Source: Paracoccaceae bacterium | Lineage (GTDB): Bacteria; Pseudomonadota; Alphaproteobacteria; Rhodobacterales; Rhodobacteraceae | Length of the DNA stretch: 42,793 nucleotides | Direction of reading: 5' to 3' | Assembly: GCA_006844665.1 (NCBI GenBank) | Contig: SPJP01000017.1 | Coordinates: forward strand, 1 to 42,793 | The notes under the pieces: model-generated | Database searches by the model: none | Seen by the model: only the letters and a program-made list of their open reading frames with translations | Told to the model about the DNA's origin: nothing | Position numbers and translations under genes: made by a program | Shown here: piece by piece, positions 32,957-41,371 of the stretch | Numbering within the stretch: the first letter of the stretch is position 1 | How the letters are laid out: each line of letters starts with the position of its first letter

Positions 32957-33519
32957 TTCACCACCGCCTTTCGACGGGGGGCGCTATAGACGTCGTTGGC
33001 TTGCTTGATCCGCGGATCGCCAATGCCATTATCGGACCGGTTCACATCCATATTCTTGCGCCGACGCTTCACGAAAGCTTCTTCTTCGTAATAAGTGTCG
33101 ACAAAATCGGCAATCCAAGCCCGCAGACCTTCTGGCATGACGATCTTTTCGACCAGCTCTTCGGACGAGTCGCAATAGTCCTGCCCCTCGTAAGGTGAAG
33201 CGGTCACCAAGGCGACTTTCCAAGGATGGTCGCCCGTTTGCTCGTTCTGGCGAAGAACCGCATATACCGAAGGTGCGCGCGTCTGAAGTTCATGTGCATA
33301 GGCTTCCGCATCGGACACATATAGCGTCAAGGGCAGTGTCGCTGCGTGAAACTCTGTTGCATTTTCCTCCGTTCGCAGGACCTTCCAGTCGGCCTCCCCC
33401 GCTCCTGGCAGGACCGCCGTTGCTTTCCATGCGAACTTTGCCCAGCGTGTCGCGCCCGGCGTCCGGCGAACCACAACCCCTAAGGGTATAGTTCTGGAAT
33501 TTGGAAAGGTTTGCGTCAC
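32953..33519 (-). CDS. DUF3305 family protein
   Basis: A 188-residue cytoplasmic protein of DUF3305, the usual partner of DUF3306. Core motif: PLGVVVRRTPGATRWAKFAW, followed by LPLTLYVSDAEAYAHEL and a C-terminal RRRKN-type basic tail. The GTG at 33519 is chosen because AGGGA lies five bases upstream and the conserved domain begins a few residues later; longer versions have no ribosome site. It is the first gene of the formate dehydrogenase operon. Biochemical role unknown. Confidence 0.82.
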   Translation of the reverse strand: MTQTFPNSRTIPLGVVVRRTPGATRWAKFAWKATAVLPGAGEADWKVLRTEENATEFHAATLPLTLYVSDAEAYAHELQTRAPSVYAVLRQNEQTGDHPWKVALVTASPYEGQDYCDSSEELVEKIVMPEGLRAWIADFVDTYYEEEAFVKRRRKNMDVNRSDNGIGDPRIKQANDVYSAPRRKAVVN

Positions 33520-33816
33520 AGAAGTCCCTAACAAGTCGGCTTGGGTCTGCCGATATGCTGTACCAAAACCCCAAAACTTCAAAGAGTTTTTTTATATTGA
33601 TTTTGACTGCTTAGCCTTTCTGCGTCGCGGCACGACTAAACCTTTACAACTAATAACCAAAGCTCTGGAAAACGTACTTATTACCACTTAAACGAAACAA
33701 GTATTGCTGCATTTGCAAAATGTTTCAGGTAGAATCACGTTGAAAAACGGGTTTACGGCGACCTGTTTTCCTGACTAGCTTTGATCCGGCGCATGCCGTG
33801 CATGTTGGGGAGAATA
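33520..33816. promoter_or_regulatory. Divergent promoter region of the formate dehydrogenase island
   Basis: This AT-rich 297-base stretch separates DUF3305 (minus) from the polyferredoxin gene (plus) and must hold both promoters. An inverted repeat CATTT-GCA-AAATG lies at 33710-33722, and a run of seven T occurs near 33588-33594. I see no full FNR box (TTGAT-N4-ATCAA) and no credible small gene. Regulator unknown. Confidence 0.5.
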
Positions 33817-35766
33817 ATGTCAAAAACTCTACTGGTCTGCGACTGTCTTGGCTCTCAGCGGGTCGATGCCGAAGCACTTGGAAAAGCCACCGATCTGGAC
33901 TGCGGCGCCTGCTATAGCAGCCTGTGCACCAACCAATTCGACGTCGCAGCCAAAGCGATTCCCCAAGGCGACGTGATGATCGCCTGTCAGCAAGAAGCAA
34001 ACCGCTTTGTCGAGCTGGCCGAAGACCTGCAAGCAGACCTCCCCGCTTTCGTCGACATCCGCGACCGCGCGGGCTGGACTGACGACGGCGCAAGCACTCT
34101 TCCCAAAATGGCAGCACTGGTTGCAGATGCCAAAATCACCGAAAGACCCCATAGTGCTATAGACATAGTCTCAGAAGGCATGTGCTTGGTCATTGGCGAC
34201 CCAGACGCGGCAGTGGCCGCCGCAGAAAAGCTGGCGGACGTTCTGGCCGTGACCGTTCTGCTGACCCCTAGCAGTGAAATTATCCCGACAGACAAATTCG
34301 ACACAATTATAGGTGTATTGCACCATGCAACCGGCTCCTTTGGCCAGTTCGAAGCCCGCATAAACGCGTTTCAACAAAGCGTCACCGGTGGACGAGGAAC
34401 ACCGGCCCTGACCGAGCCCAAAGACGGTGCCGTATCCAACTGTGACATCATCCTGGATCTGTCCGGCGACACGGCTTTGTTTCCGACCCCCGAAAAACGC
34501 GACGGCTATATTCGCGCAGATCCCAAAAGCCTTCCCGCAGTTGCAGATGCCATTTTCAAAGCCAGCCAAATGGTGGGTACCTTTGAAAAGCCGCTTTACG
34601 TTCGAATGGAACCCAGCCTGTGCGCCCATTCCCGCGCGGAAAAGCCTGCCTGTTCGAACTGTTTGAACGTTTGCCCCACAGGCGCGATCCAATCAGCTGG
34701 CGAACATGTCGCCATCGATCCGATGATCTGTGCAGGCTGCGGCTCATGCTCGGCCGTTTGCCCATCCGGGGCGATCAGTTTTGAAGCCCCAAGCGCGGAC
34801 GACACGTTCCGCCGGATCAACACCTTGGCCTCGGCGTACCGGGCGGCCGGCGGAAAAGACGCGACCCTATTGGTACATGACGATCACGGCGGGCAAATGA
34901 TCGGCCTAAGCGCCAGATACGGCCGCGGGTTGCCTGCCCATGTCATCCCAATGCAAGTCAGCGCGCTGTCCGGTTTCGGCCACGCCGAGATGCTAGGCGC
35001 GCTTGCCGCTGGCTTTGCACGTGTTGAGCTTCTGGTGGGCCCAACAACCGAACGCGACGCCCTAGATCCACAGTTGGAACTGGCACTGGCGATTTCAGGC
35101 GAAAAGATCGCAATCATAGACATCGCGGACCCCGATCTTTTGTCCGACCACCTGTTCGAGCAGGAACAAGGCACTACCATCGCTGATCCGGTACTGCCTA
35201 TGGGCACAAGACGCCAAATTGCACGCTTGTCAGCCAAGGCTTTGAATCCAGATGCCACGACGCTGCCTCTGCCCTCCGGCGCCCCATATGGCGCAGTAAT
35301 GGTGAATACGGATGCATGCACATTGTGCTTGGCTTGCGTTTCGCTATGCCCATCCGGCGCGTTGGGCGACAATCCAGATTTACCCCAGCTTAGGTTCCAA
35401 GAAGACGCCTGTCTGCAATGTGGCCTCTGCACAAATGTTTGCCCAGAAAACGCGATCACATTGCAGCCTCAGCTAGACCTGACAGACGCCGCCCTGTCCC
35501 AACAGGTTCTAAACGAAGAGGAACCTTTTGCTTGTATTGAATGCGGCAACCTTTTCGGGGTCAAATCCACGGTCGAAAAAATCGTCGACAAACTGGCAGG
35601 CAAGCACGCGATGTTCGCTAACCCCCAGGCCGCCAAAATGATCCAGATGTGCGACAATTGCCGGATCAATGCCCAGTACCATTCGGACAATAACCCGTTT
35701 TCGGCGGGCGATCGCCCGCGTCCCCGCACTACGGATGACTACCTGTCCAAGCGTAAGGATCACTGA
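33817..35766 (+). CDS. Polyferredoxin-type 4Fe-4S protein of the formate dehydrogenase island
   Basis: A 649-residue cytoplasmic protein. The N-terminus has a Cys cluster (Cys8, 10, 29, 32, 37). The first ferredoxin pair uses Cys269, 279, 282, 286 and CAGCGSCSAVCP (305-315); the first of these carries an unusual nine-residue spacer. The second pair is CTLCLACVSLCP (501-511) and CLQCGLCTNVCP (532-542). More cysteine pairs lie at 573/576 and 612/615. That totals four [4Fe-4S] clusters and perhaps extra metal sites. Proteins of this type accompany formate dehydrogenase genes in Rhodobacterales; the role (electron transfer or Fe-S handling) is unknown. The ATG at 33817 follows GGGGAG. Confidence 0.85.
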   Translation: MSKTLLVCDCLGSQRVDAEALGKATDLDCGACYSSLCTNQFDVAAKAIPQGDVMIACQQEANRFVELAEDLQADLPAFVDIRDRAGWTDDGASTLPKMAALVADAKITERPHSAIDIVSEGMCLVIGDPDAAVAAAEKLADVLAVTVLLTPSSEIIPTDKFDTIIGVLHHATGSFGQFEARINAFQQSVTGGRGTPALTEPKDGAVSNCDIILDLSGDTALFPTPEKRDGYIRADPKSLPAVADAIFKASQMVGTFEKPLYVRMEPSLCAHSRAEKPACSNCLNVCPTGAIQSAGEHVAIDPMICAGCGSCSAVCPSGAISFEAPSADDTFRRINTLASAYRAAGGKDATLLVHDDHGGQMIGLSARYGRGLPAHVIPMQVSALSGFGHAEMLGALAAGFARVELLVGPTTERDALDPQLELALAISGEKIAIIDIADPDLLSDHLFEQEQGTTIADPVLPMGTRRQIARLSAKALNPDATTLPLPSGAPYGAVMVNTDACTLCLACVSLCPSGALGDNPDLPQLRFQEDACLQCGLCTNVCPENAITLQPQLDLTDAALSQQVLNEEEPFACIECGNLFGVKSTVEKIVDKLAGKHAMFANPQAAKMIQMCDNCRINAQYHSDNNPFSAGDRPRPRTTDDYLSKRKDH

Positions 35767-36485
35767 GATTGCGGCGGAGCGCCCAAATCAGCCGGCGCAA
35801 TCGTCGCCACATAGGCCAGAATATCTTCCAGCTCGTCTTGGGTGATTTCCAAGGGAACGATCGCAGGCGGCAAGTTGGACCGAAACGCAGGCGTTATGTC
35901 GGTGACCTGGCTGAAACTGGGATGAGGGTTCAGAACATAGAAGGTCGCAAACCTCGCGTCCCAGTCTTCAAATGTTCGCATGACACCAAACGATGGTGTT
36001 TGCCCCATGCCTTTCATCCGGTTGGTTTCATTCACTACGTGACAGCGCCCGCAGTGCTCCAAAGACAGGCTCTCGCCTGCGATGGGGTCACCGTCAAAGG
36101 CCATGTCAGGGATCTCGACCGCGACGCTAATATCTGTCGTGAACACGGGCTCTCCGTCCAGCTTGAACCCGTTTACCGTTCGCTTGCCGATATCCGAAAA
36201 CAGCCACTGGGCAAACAAAACAGGCCCCTCGCCTTCTGCTTCAGACAAGTGCCACAGCTTGCCCAAACCAGAAAACGCGGGCGCTCCTTCATCCCCAATC
36301 ACCACGTCGCCGTTTTGGTCAACCTGCGTGATCCGAACCCCGTGTTTCAAGGAAAACCGAGGCAGAATGTGCTTCAAAAGCCCCGTGTCCCAAAGCTCTT
36401 GCGGGGCGGACAAAGTAAAATCGCGGTCCTGTGCAAACAGAGACATCGGCCATATCATAAGCACCAAGACATACGCGAATTTCAC
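35760..36485 (-). CDS. c-type cytochrome with binding-protein-like N-terminal half
   Basis: A 241-residue secreted protein (signal peptide cleaved near LFAQ, residue 19). The C-terminal part has one heme c site, Cys145-x2-Cys148-His149, and a helical cytochrome ending. Residues 20-117 resemble a shortened solute-binding protein: at 94-115 the segment W-L-x-S...N-G...G-E...F aligns without gaps to residues 239-260 of the nearby TupA (8 of 22 identical). It overlaps the polyferredoxin 3' end by 7 bases, convergently. The GTG start at 36485 has AAGGA five bases upstream. A role as periplasmic electron carrier or metal sensor for formate dehydrogenase is inference. Confidence 0.8.
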   Translation of the reverse strand: MKFAYVLVLMIWPMSLFAQDRDFTLSAPQELWDTGLLKHILPRFSLKHGVRITQVDQNGDVVIGDEGAPAFSGLGKLWHLSEAEGEGPVLFAQWLFSDIGKRTVNGFKLDGEPVFTTDISVAVEIPDMAFDGDPIAGESLSLEHCGRCHVVNETNRMKGMGQTPSFGVMRTFEDWDARFATFYVLNPHPSFSQVTDITPAFRSNLPPAIVPLEITQDELEDILAYVATIAPADLGAPPQSQ

Positions 36486-36559
36486 AGCAATCCTTCCCTG
36501 GGAATACGACCAACGTAGGCTCGAAGCTGCAATTCGGTCAAGGAAATCGGAGAACCCAT

Positions 36560-36754
36560 ATGAACGAAGACTACAACATGTCGATGCGCAAATTCCTGAA
36601 ACAGGTCGGGGTTACGTCACAACAAGCCATCGAAGAAGCCCTGCGCAACGTAGATGAATCCAAAGGCCAAAGCTTTGAAGCCAAAGTGGTTTTGACCATT
36701 GACGGGCTGGACATTGAACATGTTGTAACCGGAAAAATCGAAGGGGGCGCATAG
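36560..36754 (+). CDS. DUF6494 family small protein
   Basis: A 64-residue cytoplasmic protein, MNEDYNMSMRKFLKQVGVTSQQ and a C-terminal strand region LTIDGLDIEHVVTGKI. The pattern matches DUF6494, a small family found next to Mrp genes in formate dehydrogenase neighbourhoods. No motif for an enzyme. It is the first gene of a four-gene plus-strand operon, one base from the Mrp gene. Confidence 0.75.
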   Translation: MNEDYNMSMRKFLKQVGVTSQQAIEEALRNVDESKGQSFEAKVVLTIDGLDIEHVVTGKIEGGA

Positions 36755-36755
36755 C

Positions 36756-37823
36756 GTGTCAGCGACCAGAGAAGACGTTCTTGCCATTCTGAAGACGATT
36801 GATGACCCGGTCAGCGGCACGTCCGTGGCCGAAGCCGGCATCGTCAAAGCCCTGACCGTCGACGCCGGGACAGTCCGTTTTGTGATGGAGGTCAGCGCAA
36901 GCCACGCCGACGCCTATACTGCGATCAAAGACAGTGCCGAGGCTAAGATCAAAGCGCTGGACGGGGTAGAAACGGTCTCTATCGTGATGACCGCCCACAG
37001 CACGCCTGCCGCGCCGCCAGATCTGAAACCACAGCGTAGTGCCGCCCCGGCTGGCCCGGAACAGATCCCTGGCATTGACCGGATTATCGCGGTTGCCTCG
37101 GGCAAGGGCGGCGTCGGCAAATCAACCGTTGCCTCGAACTTGGCTTGTGCCTTGGCCGCCGAAGGCCGGCGGGTTGGGTTGCTGGACGCCGATGTCTACG
37201 GCCCGTCCCAACCAAGAATGCTCGGGGTGTCTGGCCGCCCTGCCTCGCCTGATGGAAAAACTATTCTGCCGATGCGGAATTTTGGTGTGACGATGATGTC
37301 ATTGGGCCTGATGACCAATGATGACCAAGCGGTTGTCTGGCGCGGCCCGATGCTGATGGGCGCGCTTCAGCAGATGCTGACCCAGGTTCAATGGGGTGCA
37401 CTTGACGTGTTGATCGTGGATTTGCCCCCCGGCACCGGGGACGTTCAAATGACCCTGGCACAGAAATCCAAACTAGACGGCGCGATCATTGTGTCCACTC
37501 CTCAAGACATCGCCCTTTTGGATGCGCGCAAAGGGATCGATATGTTCAATCAGCTGGGCACGCCACTGATCGGCATGATCGAAAACATGTCCACCCACAT
37601 CTGTTCAGCTTGTGGCCACGAAGAACACGTATTCGGCCATGGCGGTGTCGCGGCCGAGGCGGAGAAACTGGGCGTACCTTTGCTGGCCGAAATCCCGTTG
37701 CACCTAGACATTCGCATGGCCGCCGATGGCGGGGCCCCAATCGTTGTATCCAAACCAGACAGCAGCCAGGCGACCTCGTTCCGCGCGGTCGCAAGAGATC
37801 TGATCAAGAACGGTCACGCATGA
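36756..37823 (+). CDS. Mrp/ApbC-type iron-sulfur carrier ATPase
   Basis: A 355-residue P-loop protein. Residues 1-85 form a DUF59/MIP18 domain. The deviant Walker A GKGGVGKST is at 116-124, then DADVYGPSQPRMLG and VDLPPGTGDVQMT. The C-terminal Cys283-x2-Cys286 pair (HICSACGHEE) binds a bridging Fe-S cluster in the dimer. Mrp/ApbC proteins carry and deliver Fe-S clusters. The GTG start has a GGGGG ribosome site. Its place in the formate dehydrogenase island suggests delivery to these Fe-S proteins rather than a general housekeeping role; a second mrp elsewhere in the genome would support that. Confidence 0.9.
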   Translation: MSATREDVLAILKTIDDPVSGTSVAEAGIVKALTVDAGTVRFVMEVSASHADAYTAIKDSAEAKIKALDGVETVSIVMTAHSTPAAPPDLKPQRSAAPAGPEQIPGIDRIIAVASGKGGVGKSTVASNLACALAAEGRRVGLLDADVYGPSQPRMLGVSGRPASPDGKTILPMRNFGVTMMSLGLMTNDDQAVVWRGPMLMGALQQMLTQVQWGALDVLIVDLPPGTGDVQMTLAQKSKLDGAIIVSTPQDIALLDARKGIDMFNQLGTPLIGMIENMSTHICSACGHEEHVFGHGGVAAEAEKLGVPLLAEIPLHLDIRMAADGGAPIVVSKPDSSQATSFRAVARDLIKNGHA

Positions 37824-38521
37824 CGGGTCCGCAGTTTCCTCCGCTGTTCACCGGCCAGAATGCCAAAGGCCGCGATCCATTCGCTGAGGCCTGTACTGCG
37901 GCGGACACAGGCTGCGACGCTGGGCTTGTTGTCTATGATCTGCGCCCGGACCAGCTTTGCGCGGCAATCGTGTTCGCGCCAGATGTCGCCCTGTCGAAAG
38001 CCGCCACAATGCTTCCTCTTTGCGGGGTCGGGTTTCAGAACGCTTTGGGATCCATCGGTCCGCCCGAAGTCTCGGTCCATTTGGGCTGGGACGGCGTTAT
38101 CTATGTCAACGGCGGTCGCTGCGGCGCGTTGCGCATGGCCGCAAAAGGCGCGCCGGATCAAGAGCCCGACTGGCTGGTCATTGACCTGACATTGCAGCTA
38201 TGGCCCGCCAGTGACGAAACCGGCCTAACCCCGGATGACACAGCCCTGTACGCCGAAGGCTGCGCCGAGGTCGGGGCGACCGAGCTGTTGGAAGCATGGA
38301 TCCGCCACACATTGGTTGGGATCAACGCTTGGACCGAGGCCGGCACGGCCCAGCTGCACCGCGAATGGATTGGCCTTGCCCATAATCTGAAAGGCGAGGT
38401 CACCTATGGCGGCCAGACCGGCACTTACATTGGCTTGGACGAAGACCTTAGCTTGCTCTTAAAAGCCGACGACACTACCGTTCACATTCCCCTCACCGCA
38501 AATTTGACGAGGCCCATATGA
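37820..38521 (+). CDS. Biotin/lipoate ligase-like protein (BPL/LPL domain, DUF4444 type)
   Basis: A 233-residue cytoplasmic protein. The segment GFQNALGSIGPPEVSVHLGWDGVIYVNGGRCGALRMAAK is typical of the BPL/LplA/LipB-like family with a C-terminal DUF4444 (about 185-233). A classical biotin- or lipoate-ligase lysine motif is not obvious, so a ligase activity is uncertain. The ATG at 37820 overlaps the Mrp stop (ATGA); a much longer upstream reading frame is only the shadow of Mrp. It is followed by the DUF6505 gene with a four-base overlap. Confidence 0.78.
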   Translation: MTGPQFPPLFTGQNAKGRDPFAEACTAADTGCDAGLVVYDLRPDQLCAAIVFAPDVALSKAATMLPLCGVGFQNALGSIGPPEVSVHLGWDGVIYVNGGRCGALRMAAKGAPDQEPDWLVIDLTLQLWPASDETGLTPDDTALYAEGCAEVGATELLEAWIRHTLVGINAWTEAGTAQLHREWIGLAHNLKGEVTYGGQTGTYIGLDEDLSLLLKADDTTVHIPLTANLTRPI

Positions 38522-39012
38522 AGCTCGCCCGTGCAATCCATTTTGACGAAAGCGACACACGCGTGTTTCACAACCCCGCCCGTACCGGGGAATGGTGCAT
38601 CTCGGGCGGGTTCGAGTTTTCGAATTGGGGCGAGGCAGACTTGATCGGCAAGGCACGCCAAGCGTTTTCCAATGGTTGGATGGGCTGCGAAACCTTTGGG
38701 CGGGTCAGCTTTGCCGCTGTCACCCAGATCGAACCGCAGGAACGCGAAACTATAGCCAGTTTATTGGCTCAGCACTTCGTCGACATCTACGGCGCCCCAT
38801 CCGTCGAGGCCGCCCTGCCAGTTGCCCTGGAAGAAATCGACCAAATGGCCGAGCTTTGCGCCGACCACGCCCCAAACACTTTGCTGACCGTCGCCCGAGA
38901 ACTGACATCAGCCGGGGTCAAGGAATCCTATCGCGTGATTGAAGCACAAGACGCCGATATCATGCAATTCGCCGTCCATGGGTCCCTGGACGACGAACCG
39001 CATCATCATTGA
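38518..39012 (+). CDS. DUF6505 family protein
   Basis: A 164-residue cytoplasmic protein of the DUF6505 type by pattern (MKLARAIHFDESDTRVF, then GEWCISGGFEFSNW and GFARQAF-like NGWMGCETFGRVSF). It ends in a His-rich tail (DEPHHH) that could bind metal. Its ATG overlaps the ligase-like gene (ATGA), so all four plus-strand genes form one operon. Function unknown; genomic linkage to formate dehydrogenase is the only clue. Confidence 0.75.
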   Translation: MKLARAIHFDESDTRVFHNPARTGEWCISGGFEFSNWGEADLIGKARQAFSNGWMGCETFGRVSFAAVTQIEPQERETIASLLAQHFVDIYGAPSVEAALPVALEEIDQMAELCADHAPNTLLTVARELTSAGVKESYRVIEAQDADIMQFAVHGSLDDEPHHH

Positions 39013-39015
39013 TGA

Positions 39016-39819
39016 TCACTCGTTTTGGGCGTTGAAAACAAACAGCTTTTCACCGTTGATCTCGTAGCCATTGATCAGCTCTGCCGCCCGAGGACTGGTT
39101 AGCCAATCTTCCAGTTTCATCGCTAAGTCATTGCGCAGTGCCGCGTTTTTGGAAGGGTCCACAGGTAAGAACGCATATTGGTTGAACAGAACTGGATCGC
39201 CCGAAAACAGCAGGGCCAGACCGTCTTTGTTGCCAAAGTTCAGCCAGCTTGCCCGGTCAGACAAGACATAGGCCTGCATCCCAGCAGCCGTATTTAGGGC
39301 GGCCCCCATTCCCGCGCCAACGGCCCGGTACCAAGGGCCAAAGCCATCGGCATCCAACCCGGCTGAAGCCCAAATCTTAAGCTCTGCCTTGTGGGTTCCG
39401 CTGTCATCGCCACGGCTTACGAAAGGCGTTTGTGCGTCCTCTATTTTTTGAACTGCAACGGCTGCACTGCTTGCAACGGAGATCTGGGCCGGATCCGCCA
39501 CGGGACCAATGATGACAAAATCATTATACATGATTTCGCGGCGATGGGTGCCATGCCCGGCAGCAACAAATGCTTTCTCCGCCGCTTTGGAATGCACCAG
39601 CACCGCATCGACATCCCCGGCTTCGCCCAAGCGCAGCGCTTGGCCTGTACCAACCACCAAAAGCCGCACATCTAGATCTAGGTCTTCTTTTATTGCGGGC
39701 AACAGCACCTCTGCCAAACCAGAGCTATCGAACGACGTCGTCACGGCCATTCGCATCGCGTCAGCGTTGCAAGCTTGTGCCCATAGCACAGCTATTGCAG
39801 CCAATATCAACTTTTTCAT
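39016..39819 (-). CDS. tupA: Tungstate-type ABC substrate-binding protein
   Basis: A 267-residue periplasmic oxyanion receptor. The signal peptide ends near residue 20. The mature N-terminus has the TTTS-like motif (VTTSFDSSGL) that binds tungstate in TupA, and FVSRGDDSGTHKAE forms the second half of the site. It captures tungstate (or molybdate) for import by TupBC. The ATG at 39819 overlaps the TupC stop, and GAGGAG lies ten bases upstream. Separation of tungstate from molybdate specificity needs binding data. Confidence 0.88.
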   Translation of the reverse strand: MKKLILAAIAVLWAQACNADAMRMAVTTSFDSSGLAEVLLPAIKEDLDLDVRLLVVGTGQALRLGEAGDVDAVLVHSKAAEKAFVAAGHGTHRREIMYNDFVIIGPVADPAQISVASSAAVAVQKIEDAQTPFVSRGDDSGTHKAELKIWASAGLDADGFGPWYRAVGAGMGAALNTAAGMQAYVLSDRASWLNFGNKDGLALLFSGDPVLFNQYAFLPVDPSKNAALRNDLAMKLEDWLTSPRAAELINGYEINGEKLFVFNAQNE

Positions 39820-40520
39820 GTGACTATATCTCCTCTAAGAAAGCCAGCGAACTCTGACGTCTTTGGATTTGAAAAAGCCGTTTCAGCCGGGCCTGACTCG
39901 TGGACCTTTCCGTGCAACACAAAGACAATATCCCGTGCCAAACGCCGAGCCTGACCTAGGTCATGGGTCGCCATCACAAGCCGGGTTCCATTTGCTGCTG
40001 TCTCCTGCAGCAAAGCCTCAATTTCGCGGGTTGCGTGACCATCTAAGTTCGCGCAGGGCTCGTCCAGGAACAGAACCTCCGGCTTGCGGATCAAAGCCCG
40101 CGCGATGGCCAGCTTCTGACGTTCACCCCCGGACAACCGCGTCGCCGGGCTGTTGCGAACGCCGCCTAGCCCAATGCGCTCAACCCAATGATGCACGGCG
40201 GCGCGCACGTTCTGGGGCGGAGTTTTCAGCAAGCGCAACGGATAGGCCAGGTTTTCGGACACCGTCCGGCGCAACACGATGGGGGATTGAAACACGAAAG
40301 CATGTTTCGCCGGATCGTCGACGGCCCAGCTGATCGTTCCTGCGTTGATCCGTTCAATCCCGTGCATGACCCTTAGCAAGGTTGTCTTACCCGACCCGTT
40401 TGGCCCCAAAATAATGGTCAGCCCGCTTTGGTCCAGCGTCAGATCAACGGGCCCTAGCACCAGTTTGCGCTGACGCCGCACAATCACTTGCTCCAAGGTC
40501 AATGGGAACATGTCGGTCAC
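39816..40520 (-). CDS. tupC: Tungstate-type ABC ATP-binding protein
   Basis: A 234-residue ATPase. Walker A is GPNGSGKTT, the signature LSGGERQKLAIARAL, and Walker B VLFLDEPCANLD. It energises uptake through TupB. The GTG at 40520 overlaps the TupB stop (GTGA) and has GGAGGG upstream; an ATG three codons later is possible. Third-position composition looks like that of the neighbours. Confidence 0.88.
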   Translation of the reverse strand: MTDMFPLTLEQVIVRRQRKLVLGPVDLTLDQSGLTIILGPNGSGKTTLLRVMHGIERINAGTISWAVDDPAKHAFVFQSPIVLRRTVSENLAYPLRLLKTPPQNVRAAVHHWVERIGLGGVRNSPATRLSGGERQKLAIARALIRKPEVLFLDEPCANLDGHATREIEALLQETAANGTRLVMATHDLGQARRLARDIVFVLHGKVHESGPAETAFSNPKTSEFAGFLRGDIVT

Positions 40521-41221
40521 CAGCGTCCCTCCCGCTCGGTTTGGGACAGGGTGTGAATGGCGATGTTGACCACAAAGGCGATACCGATCAGCACAAACCC
40601 TAGGCCAAGCGCCAAGGCAAAATCCCCCTTGCCGGTTTCCAGCGCAATCGCCGTGGTCAGAACTCGGGTCACATGGTCGATATTGCCGCCCACGATCATG
40701 ATCGCCCCAACCTCGCCAATCGCGCGGCCAAAACCGGCCAGCATCGCCGTAAGTAAATTGCGCCGCCCATCCTTGATCAGAGTCAGGATCCGCTGCCCCT
40801 TGGTCGTGTTCAACGAGATCAAAAGATCATGATATTCAGCCCAAAGTTCCCGCATGGATTGATGGGCGATCGAGGCGATAACCGGCGTGATAATAATCAC
40901 CTGCGCAATTATCATCGCGGTGGGAGTAAACAGTAGATTAAGCACCCCAAATGGCCCAGAGCGGGACAACAGGATATAGACCAACAATCCCACAACGACC
41001 GGCGGCAGCCCCATCAGCGCGTTGATAAAAGAAATGATTGTTCGGCGGTACCGGAACCGCTGCACAGCCAAGAACGTGCCAAGCGGAATCGCGATTGCAG
41101 ATGCGACCAGCAAAGCCGTCAGGGTAACCCTCAAAGACCGAAGGCTAATTTCCCAAAGCTCGGCATCAAAGGTCACAACCAACCAGAACGCCGATTTTAG
41201 CCCTTCCATTATTTCAAACAT
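40517..41221 (-). CDS. tupB: Tungstate-type ABC permease
   Basis: A 234-residue permease with five or six hydrophobic segments. The EAA-like loop LISLNTTKGQRILTLIKDGRRNLLTAMLAGFGRAIGEVGA is typical of TupB/ModB-type proteins. It is the first gene of the tupBCA operon. The ATG at 41221 is the likely start; a second ATG at 41209 and a longer form from 41278 are less well supported by ribosome-site spacing. Proximity to formate dehydrogenase suggests supply of W or Mo for its cofactor. Confidence 0.86.
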   Translation of the reverse strand: MFEIMEGLKSAFWLVVTFDAELWEISLRSLRVTLTALLVASAIAIPLGTFLAVQRFRYRRTIISFINALMGLPPVVVGLLVYILLSRSGPFGVLNLLFTPTAMIIAQVIIITPVIASIAHQSMRELWAEYHDLLISLNTTKGQRILTLIKDGRRNLLTAMLAGFGRAIGEVGAIMIVGGNIDHVTRVLTTAIALETGKGDFALALGLGFVLIGIAFVVNIAIHTLSQTEREGRW

Positions 41222-41371
41222 GAAGGTGGCGCACCTGATCCAATTTCCAGTCACCAAGCGTCCCGCCAATTCGCACAAAAATCAAGCGCAATTCGGTTAA
41301 CTATGGCCAGTATCCTGCAAAGTTCAGGCACCGGAAAAATACATATTAACGGATGAGAAAATTGTTCGCGC

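Noticed and set aside
33588-33606. TTGATTTTGACT resembling half an FNR box before the formate dehydrogenase operon
   Set aside because: Only the first half-site matches; the second half (ATCAA) is absent.
37610-37819. N-terminal extension of the BPL/LPL-like gene
   Set aside because: This part lies over the Mrp coding sequence in another frame, is Arg-rich and non-conserved, and the ATG at 37820 forms a normal ATGA junction.
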